Shown here in pieces: positions 8,874-17,906 of a stretch of 32,965 nt of DNA. Under the pieces are notes generated by a model. It was not told where the DNA came from. It made no database searches and worked only from the letters and a program-made list of their open reading frames with translations. Made by a program: the position numbers and the translations under genes. Source of the DNA: Candidatus Tenebribacter burtonii (lineage in GTDB: Bacteria; Cloacimonadota; Cloacimonadia; Cloacimonadales; TCS61); the NCBI GenBank assembly GCA_030765625.1, contig JAVCCF010000019.1, positions 1-32,965 of the forward strand, read 5' to 3'. Position 1 is the stretch's first letter. Every line of letters begins with the position of its first letter.

Positions 8874-10740
8874 GAAAATATTCACTCTGTTGCTGATCGT
8901 TTCAGCATTTAATTTATTTGCTGATAGAATTGATGAGATCATAAAAGACGTACCGGGACTCAATGAATATCCCAATGCTTCTGCTTTGAATGTACTTACC
9001 GAAATCAATCTTAATATAGAAGAAGATTTCAGTTTCCAAAAACACATTTTCTATGTGAAGAAAATGCTGAATTATAAAGGTGTAAAACGCTATTCTGACG
9101 TCAAAATAAGTTATAATGCGGATTTTGAAGAAATAGAATTGGGACACTGCTTTGCAATTGATACGGAAGGGAAGAGAATTGAAATTCCTGAAAATCAAAT
9201 ATATGATATGAATGATACGGAATCGATTATATCACCGAATTATATTAATTTCAGGGAAAAGATCATCAATTTCCCACAAATCGAACCCGGATATTTTGTG
9301 ATAGTAGATTATACTATTACCAACAAAAGATATGAGCCGGTGAATGGAGTTGAACATCTAAGAGAAACAAATCCATATCTGAATAAGACATTCACGATAA
9401 AATTTCCTGAAAAATTCAAATTAAATTATTCTTATGATGAAAATATTGTTAATTTTACAAAGAAAAAAGATGAGAAATTTAATGTATATTCATGGAATGT
9501 TACAGATATAAAAATATATAAAGAAGAAACTAATTCTCCATCTCTTTTAATTTCCGGCACTCCTATTGTATTCAGTTTTTATAAGGATTGGCATGAACTG
9601 ACTGCAGAAAAATTATTAAAACTGAAAGATATTAAAATAGATGCATCCATTTCCGAACTGGCAAAAACGATAATAATAAACTGCAAAGATGATAGAGCCA
9701 AAGTTCTGGCAGTTTACAAATATATGGCAGAAAATTTCAATGAGAAGAAATCATATACTTCGGAAATAGATTTCACCCCGGAACCGCTAACTGAAGTTTT
9801 CGAGAAGAAATTCGGTTCGGAAAGAGAACTCACTGCTCTGTTTATTGCATTATTAAAATCTTCCGGAATTGAGGATGTTTACCCTGCTGTAATCCTCTCA
9901 AAAAATAATAGATCCTCTGATATCCAGAAAAATTTTGCTGTAAATAATTTCATGGATAAAATCTGTGTTTTTTGGAATAATGATCTTTATTGTCCGGGAG
10001 ATAATTATATGCCTTTTGCCTTCACGGGAAACAATGAAGTTAATATTCTTCTGGGAAATGATAAGTATGAATTGATAAAATACAAAATTGAAAATATCGT
10101 CAGTGAAGAAAACACTTACAATTACTATGTGAAAAATAATATTGCAACAGTCGAAGTTGAATCCGAATATTCAGGTAATAAGAACTTTCGAAAAAGACAA
10201 AGCTTCTTGAATATGCCCGATGTTCAGAGAAAGATCTGGTTCAATCAATCTCTAGGAGAAAAATCGGCAAAGCTGCTCGATGGACCAAATTTCTTGAATT
10301 TTGATAAGATCGATGAAAATCTAAAAATGACCTATACACTTGAATATAGTGATTTTCTATTTAACCAGAAACCTTATAAATATTTTAAATTGCTTTTACA
10401 AAAACTACCTTTAGATGTTTCACTTGATGAAAGAGATAACGATTACCAGATTTCCAATAAAATATTAATTCAGGAAAATTTTATCATTAATATCAGTGAC
10501 CTTTCTGGGAAAAGAGAGAAAATGGAACTCCTGAATTCTATAAATAATATTACAGAATTTGCGATCAATGGTAAAACTGCCTTTTCCAAAATGGAATCTA
10601 GAATTGAGAATGGGCAAATAATCATTCAAAGAGAGATCTATATTCCTGAATGTATTATACCAAATAGTAAGTATCCAGAATTCAAGCAGTTTGTTCTCTC
10701 AATTCAAAATCCAATCAATAGTATGGTTTTCTTAAAATGA
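8866..10740 (+). CDS. Secreted DUF3857/transglutaminase-like paralogue lacking catalytic residues
   Basis: Exported protein of 624 residues with a signal peptide (residues 1 to about 19, FNLFA-D). I chose the ATG at 8866, directly behind GGAGGAG and overlapping the previous stop by eight bases; an in-frame ATG at 8827 has no such site and would spoil the signal peptide. It has the same architecture as the preceding protein. In the core, the position of the catalytic Cys is Glu319 (GSERELTALF), His becomes Asp364 (FMDKICVF) and Asp becomes Cys376 (LYCPGDN). It is therefore probably a pseudoenzyme, perhaps a partner or scaffold of its neighbour (inference). Confidence 0.82.
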   Translation: MIKKIFTLLLIVSAFNLFADRIDEIIKDVPGLNEYPNASALNVLTEINLNIEEDFSFQKHIFYVKKMLNYKGVKRYSDVKISYNADFEEIELGHCFAIDTEGKRIEIPENQIYDMNDTESIISPNYINFREKIINFPQIEPGYFVIVDYTITNKRYEPVNGVEHLRETNPYLNKTFTIKFPEKFKLNYSYDENIVNFTKKKDEKFNVYSWNVTDIKIYKEETNSPSLLISGTPIVFSFYKDWHELTAEKLLKLKDIKIDASISELAKTIIINCKDDRAKVLAVYKYMAENFNEKKSYTSEIDFTPEPLTEVFEKKFGSERELTALFIALLKSSGIEDVYPAVILSKNNRSSDIQKNFAVNNFMDKICVFWNNDLYCPGDNYMPFAFTGNNEVNILLGNDKYELIKYKIENIVSEENTYNYYVKNNIATVEVESEYSGNKNFRKRQSFLNMPDVQRKIWFNQSLGEKSAKLLDGPNFLNFDKIDENLKMTYTLEYSDFLFNQKPYKYFKLLLQKLPLDVSLDERDNDYQISNKILIQENFIINISDLSGKREKMELLNSINNITEFAINGKTAFSKMESRIENGQIIIQREIYIPECIIPNSKYPEFKQFVLSIQNPINSMVFLK

Positions 10741-10813
10741 CAACTACAATTATTCTACTGGAACCCTTTAATGTAATCTGCGATATCATAATAAGATCCA
10801 CGGAGGATTAATT

Positions 10814-12028
10814 ATGAAAAAGCCTGCATTTATTCCTGTTGCATCAGATTTTCTGGGAGAAGATGAACTTGAAAAAGTCATAGCTGCCAACTTAGTAAGA
10901 CTAAATAATTATTGCCAAAATCGTATTGGGGTATCTGAAATCATAGAAATTGATAAAGTCTATTATTTCATTGTTACAGGTGGTACCGAAGCTCAAGTAC
11001 TTAATTTGCAAAAAATCAGAGATCAAAAATTCAAAAATGAAGAGATAGTTCTTTTAGCTTATGAAAGCAACAACTCGTTAGCCGCCAGTATGGAACTTCT
11101 GGCACGCTTTAACCAAATTGGTAAACTTGGCAGTATCATTTACCTTCCGGCAGCTAAGAATCCAAAAATTACACCTGCAATTATCCAAAACTTAAACGGG
11201 AAAGAACAACTTGCCGGCAACAGGATCGGTGAGATCGGCAAACCTTCTGACTGGCTGATTGCCAGCAGTCCATCTGCCGAAACCGTGAAAGAAAAATGGG
11301 GTGCTGATGTTATTCATATTGAGATGGAAGAACTTAAAACACTATATTCAGAAATTTCTGATGAAGATTGTATGCAAAATTTTAATGATCTCACTAAAAA
11401 TTCTCAAGAGATAATTGAACCTACAAGCACAGATATTCTTAATAATATAAAAGTATATTTAGCAATGAAAAAACTAGTTGAGAAGTATGCTCTTGATGCA
11501 GTTACTTTGCGCTGTTTTGATCTGGTGCTCGATTTGGGGACAACTGGTTGTTTTGCTCTATCACGTCTTAATGATGAGGGAATTATTGCCGGTTGTGAAG
11601 GTGATATCGTAAGTACTATCGGCATGAGGCTGGTTTTTAAAAAAACAGGTAAATTACCCTGGATGGCAAATCCTTCACGATTGAATTTAGAAAATAATTC
11701 TATGATTATAGCCCATTGCACCGTACCGAGAACTATTGTAAAAAACTATACAATCCGCTCTCATTTTGAGTCAGGAATAGGTGTGGGAATACAAGGAACT
11801 TTCCCTATAGGAGATGTGACACTATTCCGTATTGGCGGGAACAACCTGAATAAGATCTGGCTGGCTTATGGTGAAATAGTTTCCACCTCCAAAGAAGAAG
11901 ATCTATGTCGGACACAAATCGAAGTGAAATTAAATTCAGAATATAATGTAACTGATCTACTTACAAATCCACTTGGGAATCATTTGATTATAGTACCTGA
12001 AGTTTTTAAGGATTTACCAATTATTTAA
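10814..12028 (+). CDS. L-fucose/L-arabinose isomerase-like protein
   Basis: Cytoplasmic protein of 404 residues resembling the FucI/AraA sugar isomerase superfamily. Signs are the CEGDI block at 261-265 followed by GMRL, an HCTVPR motif near 301 and a closing GNHLIIV segment near 388. In the family, acidic residues and a His at such positions bind Mn2+; here Glu262, Asp264 and His390 are candidates (inference). It is shorter than true FucI (about 590) and AraA (about 500), so it belongs to the short 'fucose isomerase-like' group whose substrate is mostly unassigned. CGGAGG precedes the ATG. The gap to the upstream gene is 73 bases without a visible terminator. Confidence 0.72.
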   Translation: MKKPAFIPVASDFLGEDELEKVIAANLVRLNNYCQNRIGVSEIIEIDKVYYFIVTGGTEAQVLNLQKIRDQKFKNEEIVLLAYESNNSLAASMELLARFNQIGKLGSIIYLPAAKNPKITPAIIQNLNGKEQLAGNRIGEIGKPSDWLIASSPSAETVKEKWGADVIHIEMEELKTLYSEISDEDCMQNFNDLTKNSQEIIEPTSTDILNNIKVYLAMKKLVEKYALDAVTLRCFDLVLDLGTTGCFALSRLNDEGIIAGCEGDIVSTIGMRLVFKKTGKLPWMANPSRLNLENNSMIIAHCTVPRTIVKNYTIRSHFESGIGVGIQGTFPIGDVTLFRIGGNNLNKIWLAYGEIVSTSKEEDLCRTQIEVKLNSEYNVTDLLTNPLGNHLIIVPEVFKDLPII

Positions 12029-12048
12029 AATTACCATAGGAGATTAAA

Positions 12049-12582
12049 ATGTCAAAGAAGATTATTTGGCTCTTACTATTAGTATTTTTAACAAATTGTG
12101 TTTTATTAGCAAAAATTTCTGGTTCTATTGAACAATTTAATAATGATATTTCTGATCCATACTTTTTAAAATTCGATGACAAAGTAACGGATAAATTTAC
12201 TACATTTGGATATATGAAAAATGGAATTCAAGTTTTTCTTACAGTTAATGAAAATCAAAAAATAATTCAAGAAATGATTATTGTTGATGATACTAAATAT
12301 GGTTTATACCTTATGAATAATGGAAATCGAACTTCAGTAGATTATAGAGCAAAATACTCGATACTAGTTGCTGTAAGAGAAATTTTTGAAGATGCTGTTT
12401 ATAGTTATGCCAATGAAGGAACCATTGATGGAATGAAATTAGATAGTGTTGCAGATATAGTATATGATACTGCATGTTATGGTGAGCAATATAATCGTAC
12501 GATAAATGGAATTAGGATTACATCAAAAAAAATTGATAAAATGGTTATAATTGGGATAGAATTAATTTCAGCATATGACTAA
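12049..12582 (+). CDS. Small exported protein of unknown function
   Basis: Not recognised. It has 177 residues with a typical signal peptide at 1 to about 24 (WLLLLVFLTNCVLLA-KIS). The lone Cys at 17 is not in a good lipobox, so soluble periplasmic or surface location is more likely. The rest is a single small domain without repeats or further membrane segments. TAGGAG precedes the ATG, and it lies 20 bases after the isomerase-like gene and 27 before the DUF2971 gene. Its composition looks even more AT-rich than the neighbouring housekeeping genes. Confidence 0.7.
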   Translation: MSKKIIWLLLLVFLTNCVLLAKISGSIEQFNNDISDPYFLKFDDKVTDKFTTFGYMKNGIQVFLTVNENQKIIQEMIIVDDTKYGLYLMNNGNRTSVDYRAKYSILVAVREIFEDAVYSYANEGTIDGMKLDSVADIVYDTACYGEQYNRTINGIRITSKKIDKMVIIGIELISAYD

Positions 12583-12609
12583 ATAATTTCTATTTGTATA
12601 GGAGCGTAC

Positions 12610-13404
12610 ATGAAATATGAAGAATTATTTAATAATAAAGACACAATTTTTCATTATACAAAACTTGAAACAGCACTTGAAAAAATTCTTAAAAATAAAC
12701 AACTCCGTTTCACAAAATATGAAGATTCAAAAGACCCACATGAAAGTAATAAACGGAACTTTGCTCTACAAAGCTCTATTATTGACAATGAGAATGAATT
12801 TTGGAGACAAAGAGATTCTTCTGAAAAGGAGATTAATTTCATTATTCAACAAAAACTAAGAATGGCTTGTTTTTGTCGTAATAAGCCAAATTATCCAGGT
12901 TATAAACGTTCAAGAATGTGGAGCCAATATGCTGATAACCATAGAGGTATATGCTTTGCTTTTTCAAAAAAAGCATTACAGAAAGCTGTTAGAAAACAAT
13001 TTAAATCTGATTTTAAGAAAAATGGCATAGTCAAATATTACCCTCATAAAGATAGCAGAATTGATAAAATGTACAAATACCAGGCAAGTACGATTAATTA
13101 TTCTGATTTTGATTGTGATTATGATATTATTAAAAAACATTTAGAAATAAATTATAAATATCTCTTCTTTAAAAAACATCTTGATTACAGAGATGAAGCA
13201 GAATACAGATTTATAGTACTTGATATGGATAATAAGTTTGAAGATTTAGTTATATCAGATTGCTTGGTTGGCATTATTCTTGGACATAGTTTCCCATCAA
13301 TATATCTTTCTATTGTTGAAAGTATTAAATCTGATTTTAAGAATATCATTATTCGAGATCAAGTGCGAATTTGTGATGATGGAAAGATAACTCTTAGTCG
13401 ATAA
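12610..13404 (+). CDS. DUF2971 domain protein
   Basis: Cytoplasmic protein of 264 residues with the DUF2971 pattern: an opening IFHYTKLETALEKILKN, then DPHE, then a core MACFCRN and MWSQYADNHRGICFAF, then a RDEAEYRF segment. The biochemical role of the family is not established to my knowledge. Members are scattered and often lie in accessory regions, which fits the AT-rich composition here and the unrelated neighbours. TAGGAG precedes the ATG. It ends 19 bases from the end of the convergent histidine kinase gene. Family call likely; function unknown. Confidence 0.75.
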   Translation: MKYEELFNNKDTIFHYTKLETALEKILKNKQLRFTKYEDSKDPHESNKRNFALQSSIIDNENEFWRQRDSSEKEINFIIQQKLRMACFCRNKPNYPGYKRSRMWSQYADNHRGICFAFSKKALQKAVRKQFKSDFKKNGIVKYYPHKDSRIDKMYKYQASTINYSDFDCDYDIIKKHLEINYKYLFFKKHLDYRDEAEYRFIVLDMDNKFEDLVISDCLVGIILGHSFPSIYLSIVESIKSDFKNIIIRDQVRICDDGKITLSR

Positions 13405-13423
13405 TCTTTATATTTAAGTGATC

Positions 13424-14725
13424 TTAGAATTCAATCACAAAAATGGTATAACCATCTTCGTGTGTATTAAGTGAGAAATTGAATCCGTGATTCAATAAAA
13501 TTTCACGAATGAGTGTTAGCCCCAGACCTTGACCACCGGCTTTTGTGCTGAAGAATGGTGTGAATAATTTCTGTTGTGTCTTTTCTGAGATCTTCTCTCC
13601 ATTATTCAAGATCATTAATCTTCTTTTGGGATGCTGCTGAGTTTGAACTATAATTTCACCTTTTTCTTCTATTGCTTCTACTGCATTTTTAAAAATGTTT
13701 ACAAGCACTTGTTCAATTTGATAAATATCAAGATCAATGATCAACTCATCATTAAATAGTTCCCATTTCCAATTAATCTCTTTATTTTTAATTTGTGATG
13801 AGATCAATAACTGAACAGATTTTAGTAACTCATGAAGGTTAGATCTGGTTTTCTTGGGATTCGGTATACGAACGATATCTGCAAAATTGCGCATAAATTT
13901 ATTAAGATGTTCATTACGTCGGATAGCAACTTCCATTGCTTCCACAAAATAGGTTCTATCTTTTTCAGAAATTTGATTGCTATAATTCAAGCTGGAACTT
14001 AAGATTGAGTTCACAGCTCCGATTGAATTATTGATCTCGTGCGACATCATTCGAATAACTTTTTCATATGCTTTACGTTCAGTCTTTAAAAGTTCCTCAG
14101 TCAACTCTTCGATAACAACAAAACGATTATTAAAACCTCTATCTACAAAACTGGCTTTCTGAAAACGGAAAGTTTTCATCCCGCTTATGAGAACTACTAC
14201 GGGTTCATTTGTTTCTATTTTACTGATCTCTTCAGATAATTTACCGGGTAGTTCTGAAAATGTTTTTCCAATTAACTCATCTTTTTTACTATCCATAAAT
14301 TCTTCTGCAGCAGGATTAACAGAAATTATCCTTTCATCAAAATCCAGTATCAAAATACCAGAAGGAATAGATTCAATCAAGTTTTCCAAAAAAAAATGTT
14401 GTTCTTGCTGTTTCACTCTCTCCACTCGTAATTGATCTATCATGGTATTGTATACATCAATTAATTTATCCATTTCATAATGACCGACCTTCACGAATTT
14501 CATACTGAAATCTTTATCTTCGATTGATTCTATACCAGAAGTGATCGTGTTGATAGGCTTTATTAGTTGTCGATATAAAATTATGGAGATGGTGATAGTG
14601 GTAAGGATCACAATCTCAGCAACAAGAAATAAGATGATCTTATCTTCGATCAAGTTCAAGGAGAGAATAATGAGAGTAATGTGAATTAATGAAACAAATA
14701 TTATATATTTAGTTCGAAGTTTCAT
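13424..14725 (-). CDS. Membrane sensor histidine kinase (HAMP-PAS-HisKA-HATPase)
   Basis: Inner-membrane sensor kinase of 433 residues, partner of the adjoining NtrC-type regulator. Two membrane segments (about 7-25 and 29-50) are separated by only a few residues, so there is almost no periplasmic sensor. A HAMP-like stretch (about 51-105) and a PAS domain (about 112-200, ILILDFDERIISVNPAAEEF) follow. The phospho-accepting His229 is in MMSHEINNS; the N-box is VLVNIFKNAVEAI near 340 and the G-box GGQGLGLTL near 398. The signal is probably sensed in the membrane or cytoplasm. It overlaps the regulator stop by four bases (ATGA), so the two are translationally coupled. It is the last gene of the exporter operon. 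Confidence 0.92.
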   Translation of the reverse strand: MKLRTKYIIFVSLIHITLIILSLNLIEDKIILFLVAEIVILTTITISIILYRQLIKPINTITSGIESIEDKDFSMKFVKVGHYEMDKLIDVYNTMIDQLRVERVKQQEQHFFLENLIESIPSGILILDFDERIISVNPAAEEFMDSKKDELIGKTFSELPGKLSEEISKIETNEPVVVLISGMKTFRFQKASFVDRGFNNRFVVIEELTEELLKTERKAYEKVIRMMSHEINNSIGAVNSILSSSLNYSNQISEKDRTYFVEAMEVAIRRNEHLNKFMRNFADIVRIPNPKKTRSNLHELLKSVQLLISSQIKNKEINWKWELFNDELIIDLDIYQIEQVLVNIFKNAVEAIEEKGEIIVQTQQHPKRRLMILNNGEKISEKTQQKLFTPFFSTKAGGQGLGLTLIREILLNHGFNFSLNTHEDGYTIFVIEF

Positions 14726-16092
14726 AAAGTAATTCCGAATTTCTCCATTCGCCTGTAAAGGGCAGCCCTGCTAAGGCCAAGTGATTTTGCTGCTTTAGAG
14801 ATATTGTTATTATAATGATCAAGCGCTTTTACGACCATATTCTTCTCTACTTCATCTAAGGTCATGCTTCCTACTTCTGGGATAGAAGTCTTAGAAGTTT
14901 TCTGTGGACCAGATTTATACTCATCAGTAAAATCTTCTAACTTAATAATATCTTTGTTGGAAACAAGGATCACTCTTTCTACCAGGTTTTTTAGTTCGCG
15001 GATATTTCCTGGCCAGGAGAGTCTTTTCATCCATTCAATAGCTGGATTACTTATCTGTATTCTGGGACGTTTATAGGTTTTTCTCAGTTTTTCTACGAAA
15101 TGATTTACAAGTAATGGGATGTCACCTGGTCGATCTCTCAAAGGTGGAATTTGAACTGAAATCAAATTTACTCTATAGAAGAGGTCTTCGCGGAATTCTC
15201 CTTCAGCCACCATATTATTCAGATTTCTATTAGTAGCTGAGATCACTCTGATATCCACTGATCTGGTTTTACTAGAACCTAATACTTCAAAACTGCGATC
15301 TTGCAGAACTCTTAAAAGTTTCACCTGACTACTCAGATCAAGTTCTCCCAGCTCATCTAAGAAGATACTACCCGTGTGTGCCATTTCAAAACGGCCGATG
15401 CGACTACTTTTAGCATCAGTGAATGCTCCCTTTATATGACCGAACATCTCACTTTCGAAAAGTGAGGTTGATATCCCACCCAAATTCACTTTTACAAACG
15501 GTTGATTTTTCCGAACACTATTATTATGGATAGCCTCAGCAAAAAGTTCTTTTCCAGTACCGCTCTCTCCAAATATCAATACAGAAGCTTCAGAAGAAGC
15601 TACTCTCCCAATTGTTTCCAATGTCTTTACAAAGGCAGGATCTCGCCCGACCAAATCACTAAAATCGAATATCTCATCCAGTTGTTTGCGGGAGAGCGTT
15701 CCCTTTTTTCCCATTTGCTCTGAGAGATGTAAAGTAGTGCGTACAGATTGCAAAAAGTGCTCGTTGTTCCAGGGTTTTGTTATGAAATCCAAAGCACCAA
15801 GTTTCATTCCCTGCACGGCTAGTTCGATGCTTCCCCAAGCTGTGATAAGAATTATCGGGATAGTGGGAAGTAGAGACTTAATCTCTTTTAAGAGTTTCAG
15901 CCCTTCCTCACCGGAGGTCTCCATTGTAAAATTCATATCAAGTATGATCAGATCAAAATTTGTTTCTCGCAGCATACTCATAGCAGCTACAGGGCCTTGA
16001 GCAGAAGCAGATTCGAATTCGTTCTGTTTGAAGAGCAGACCAAGAGATGCCTGTATGGCAAAATCATCATCGATTATTAAAACTTTAGCCAA
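14722..16092 (-). CDS. Sigma-54-dependent NtrC-family response regulator
   Basis: DNA-binding activator of sigma-54 RNA polymerase. A GGAGG lies five bases before a TTG codon at 16092, giving MAKVLIIDDD; the in-frame ATG at 16104 has no ribosome site, so I prefer the TTG. Numbering from it: receiver domain with phospho-acceptor Asp52 (LIILDMNF), AAA+ domain with Walker A GESGTGKE (175-182), the sigma-54 contact loop GAFTDA (222-227, variant of GAFTGA), Walker B GSIFLDEL (241-248), and a C-terminal Fis-type helix-turn-helix (ISKAAKSLGLSRAALYRRM). It follows the lipoprotein gene by 92 bases. Likely target: the sigma-54 promoter in front of its own operon (inference). Confidence 0.92.
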   Translation of the reverse strand: MAKVLIIDDDFAIQASLGLLFKQNEFESASAQGPVAAMSMLRETNFDLIILDMNFTMETSGEEGLKLLKEIKSLLPTIPIILITAWGSIELAVQGMKLGALDFITKPWNNEHFLQSVRTTLHLSEQMGKKGTLSRKQLDEIFDFSDLVGRDPAFVKTLETIGRVASSEASVLIFGESGTGKELFAEAIHNNSVRKNQPFVKVNLGGISTSLFESEMFGHIKGAFTDAKSSRIGRFEMAHTGSIFLDELGELDLSSQVKLLRVLQDRSFEVLGSSKTRSVDIRVISATNRNLNNMVAEGEFREDLFYRVNLISVQIPPLRDRPGDIPLLVNHFVEKLRKTYKRPRIQISNPAIEWMKRLSWPGNIRELKNLVERVILVSNKDIIKLEDFTDEYKSGPQKTSKTSIPEVGSMTLDEVEKNMVVKALDHYNNNISKAAKSLGLSRAALYRRMEKFGITL

Positions 16093-16184
16093 TTTAGCCT
16101 CCATAAAATTAATTTGGAAAAACCTAAAGGTTTGTCAAGTCTTCAAGCTTTCTGTTTTTAAATTTTATATTATTTTTTTGAAGA

Positions 16185-16691
16185 TTATGATCTTCTTTTG
16201 CCCCATTTGATCAAACCCCAGAACAGATTCTTCTCATCGTATTCATATTCATAACCAATTTTTTTATAGTTACGTGTAAATAACCATAAACCCCAATTGG
16301 AGTTGCTGGCATCTACTTTTTTGGGGAAGTTATTAATCTCTTCAATCTTCTTTTCATACTTTTCTTGTTTTATTTCTTTCTTCGCCATCAGTTTAGCGAT
16401 TTTCTGCTGCTGTTTGCGAATTTTGCGCAGTCTTTCTAATTCCCTCACATAAATTTTCTGATTTTCATCCAATTTGGGAAAGATACGTTTTCCAAAAAAA
16501 CGGAAACTCCAATCAGGGAAATTAATCTCATCATTTCTGATAGAGATATTTTTATTTCCTTCCAAAAAATCTTCTGTTAAAATCTTGGGACTTTTCAATT
16601 CGGCTGAGTATGTGTTTGAATGGTAACTGCAAGAAGAAAGAAACATAATTAAAATTAATGCTAATACTAATATTATTTTACTTGAATTCAT
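16185..16691 (-). CDS. Putative lipoprotein of unknown function
   Basis: Not recognised. It has 168 residues with a lipoprotein signal (lipobox LSSC, lipidated Cys21). The middle part (about 85-120) is very rich in Lys, Glu, Arg and Gln and may form a coiled coil; the end is basic and aromatic. AGGAG precedes the ATG. It lies 15 bases behind the second permease gene, inside the exporter operon, so a role as an accessory part or sensor input of the exporter/kinase system is possible (inference). Confidence 0.75.
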   Translation of the reverse strand: MNSSKIILVLALILIMFLSSCSYHSNTYSAELKSPKILTEDFLEGNKNISIRNDEINFPDWSFRFFGKRIFPKLDENQKIYVRELERLRKIRKQQQKIAKLMAKKEIKQEKYEKKIEEINNFPKKVDASNSNWGLWLFTRNYKKIGYEYEYDEKNLFWGLIKWGKRRS

Positions 16692-16706
16692 AATTACTCC
16701 TTTATT

Positions 16707-17906
16707 TTATTCATCTCTCAAGGTATCCGCTGGCTCAACTAATGCTGCAATACGGCTGGGATACCATGCACATAAACTCGTTATCAGATATATAACTAGA
16801 ACTGATATTATGTAACCAAGTGTATAGATAGTACTGTCAAATATTGGTATCAAACCCAATATTGGAAACTGCAGTGCAAAGAAGCTTCCAACGATCATGG
16901 CAAAGGTAGATAACACTAAGGCCTCTCCGATTATTTGCACTTGGATTTTATTAGCTGAGGAACCCAAAGCTCTTCGTAACCCAATCTCTCCTCTTCTACG
17001 ATTTGTATTATACCAGATAACCCCAAATAATCCCAAACCAACATTGATGATCAGGAATCCGCAGACGACAATTAAGATCACAGGAAAGATCAGCGTTTGG
17101 AGATTTGCACTCTTTTTTAGTATTTCTAAAGTGTTAACCTTTATTTGCCATTCTTTTGCTATATTTGAAAGACTTTTAGTAATGGTTTCTTCAAATTTAA
17201 CAGGTGTCCCCGATTTCACTTTAAGCAGGATCCTGCTTCCCATTGATTCACTACCAAAACGAGCTTGTTCATGTTCCAGATTCAGCGAAATCCTTCTAAA
17301 GGATATGGGCATAGAGCCTGAAAACTTCCCTGCATTTCGGAATTCATCAATTACTCCAATTATTATATACTCGTTTTCACCTTTATGGATAACCTTACCA
17401 AGTGCAGTATCATTTCCAAAAATATCTTCTTTGGCATATTTATTTATAATCAGAGGATTTTTATTGGAAGCATTATCAGATTCATCGAACCAGCGTCCTT
17501 CCAGCATTTCCATTCCCATCACATCAATAAAATCATCGCTGGCATACCTGATGTTGCATCTTATCTCTCTTTCATTGTATTCATAATTTGTCATATTCAT
17601 TACGGCAGGTGTAAATATAAAGGATTCGGAATATGCAAAATCCTCAATCTCCGGAAAACTTTTAAAGTCGTTTTCAAACTGTAACAGTGTCTCCTTTATC
17701 TCTTCTTGAGAGCTGTCTTTCCAATTCATAGTTATATACCAAACATCTTTATATGAAAAACCCAACGGTTTTAAGTAGTTATTTGCAGTATAAACCAGAA
17801 AAGATGTAACTAGAAAAAGTACAATGAATGATATAAATATTCCTAAGGATGTCATAAAATTTTCTTTCTTTCTGAACCAGATAACTCTAAAAAAATGCCG
17901 TATCAT
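16707..17906 (-). CDS. MacB/FtsX-type ABC transporter permease (second)
   Basis: Inner-membrane permease of 399 residues. An N-terminal membrane segment (about 16-40) is followed by a large periplasmic MacB-type domain (about 45-265). Then come three membrane segments with the FtsX pattern, including RRGEIGLRRALGSS before the second-last pair and a closing YPSRIAALVEPADTLRDE. GGAGG precedes the ATG, and the start overlaps the stop of the first permease by four bases. With that gene and the separate ATPase it should form a heterodimeric type VII-like exporter working on the periplasmic side of the membrane. Substrate unknown. Confidence 0.9.
   Translation of the reverse strand: MIRHFFRVIWFRKKENFMTSLGIFISFIVLFLVTSFLVYTANNYLKPLGFSYKDVWYITMNWKDSSQEEIKETLLQFENDFKSFPEIEDFAYSESFIFTPAVMNMTNYEYNEREIRCNIRYASDDFIDVMGMEMLEGRWFDESDNASNKNPLIINKYAKEDIFGNDTALGKVIHKGENEYIIIGVIDEFRNAGKFSGSMPISFRRISLNLEHEQARFGSESMGSRILLKVKSGTPVKFEETITKSLSNIAKEWQIKVNTLEILKKSANLQTLIFPVILIVVCGFLIINVGLGLFGVIWYNTNRRRGEIGLRRALGSSANKIQVQIIGEALVLSTFAMIVGSFFALQFPILGLIPIFDSTIYTLGYIISVLVIYLITSLCAWYPSRIAALVEPADTLRDE

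Noticed and set aside
13400-13445. Possible bidirectional terminator between the DUF2971 gene and the kinase gene (GTGAT ... ATCAC).
   Set aside because: Only five pairs around an eleven-base loop, overlapping the kinase C-terminal codons, and no clear T-tract.
16120-16133. Hairpin AAACCT-AA-AGGTTT before the response regulator as a terminator.
   Set aside because: Only six mostly AT pairs with a short T-run on the minus strand. At most weak attenuation inside the operon; not strong enough to list as a terminator.
16181-16196. GAAGAT-TATG-ATCTTC palindrome near the lipoprotein stop codon.
   Set aside because: It lacks a T-tract in the direction of the operon transcript, and part of it is coding sequence.
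16897-17586. Long open frame on the plus strand (229 codons) opposite the second permease.
   Set aside because: Shadow of the permease gene: no ribosome site, no family resemblance, and the minus-strand frame is a clear FtsX permease.
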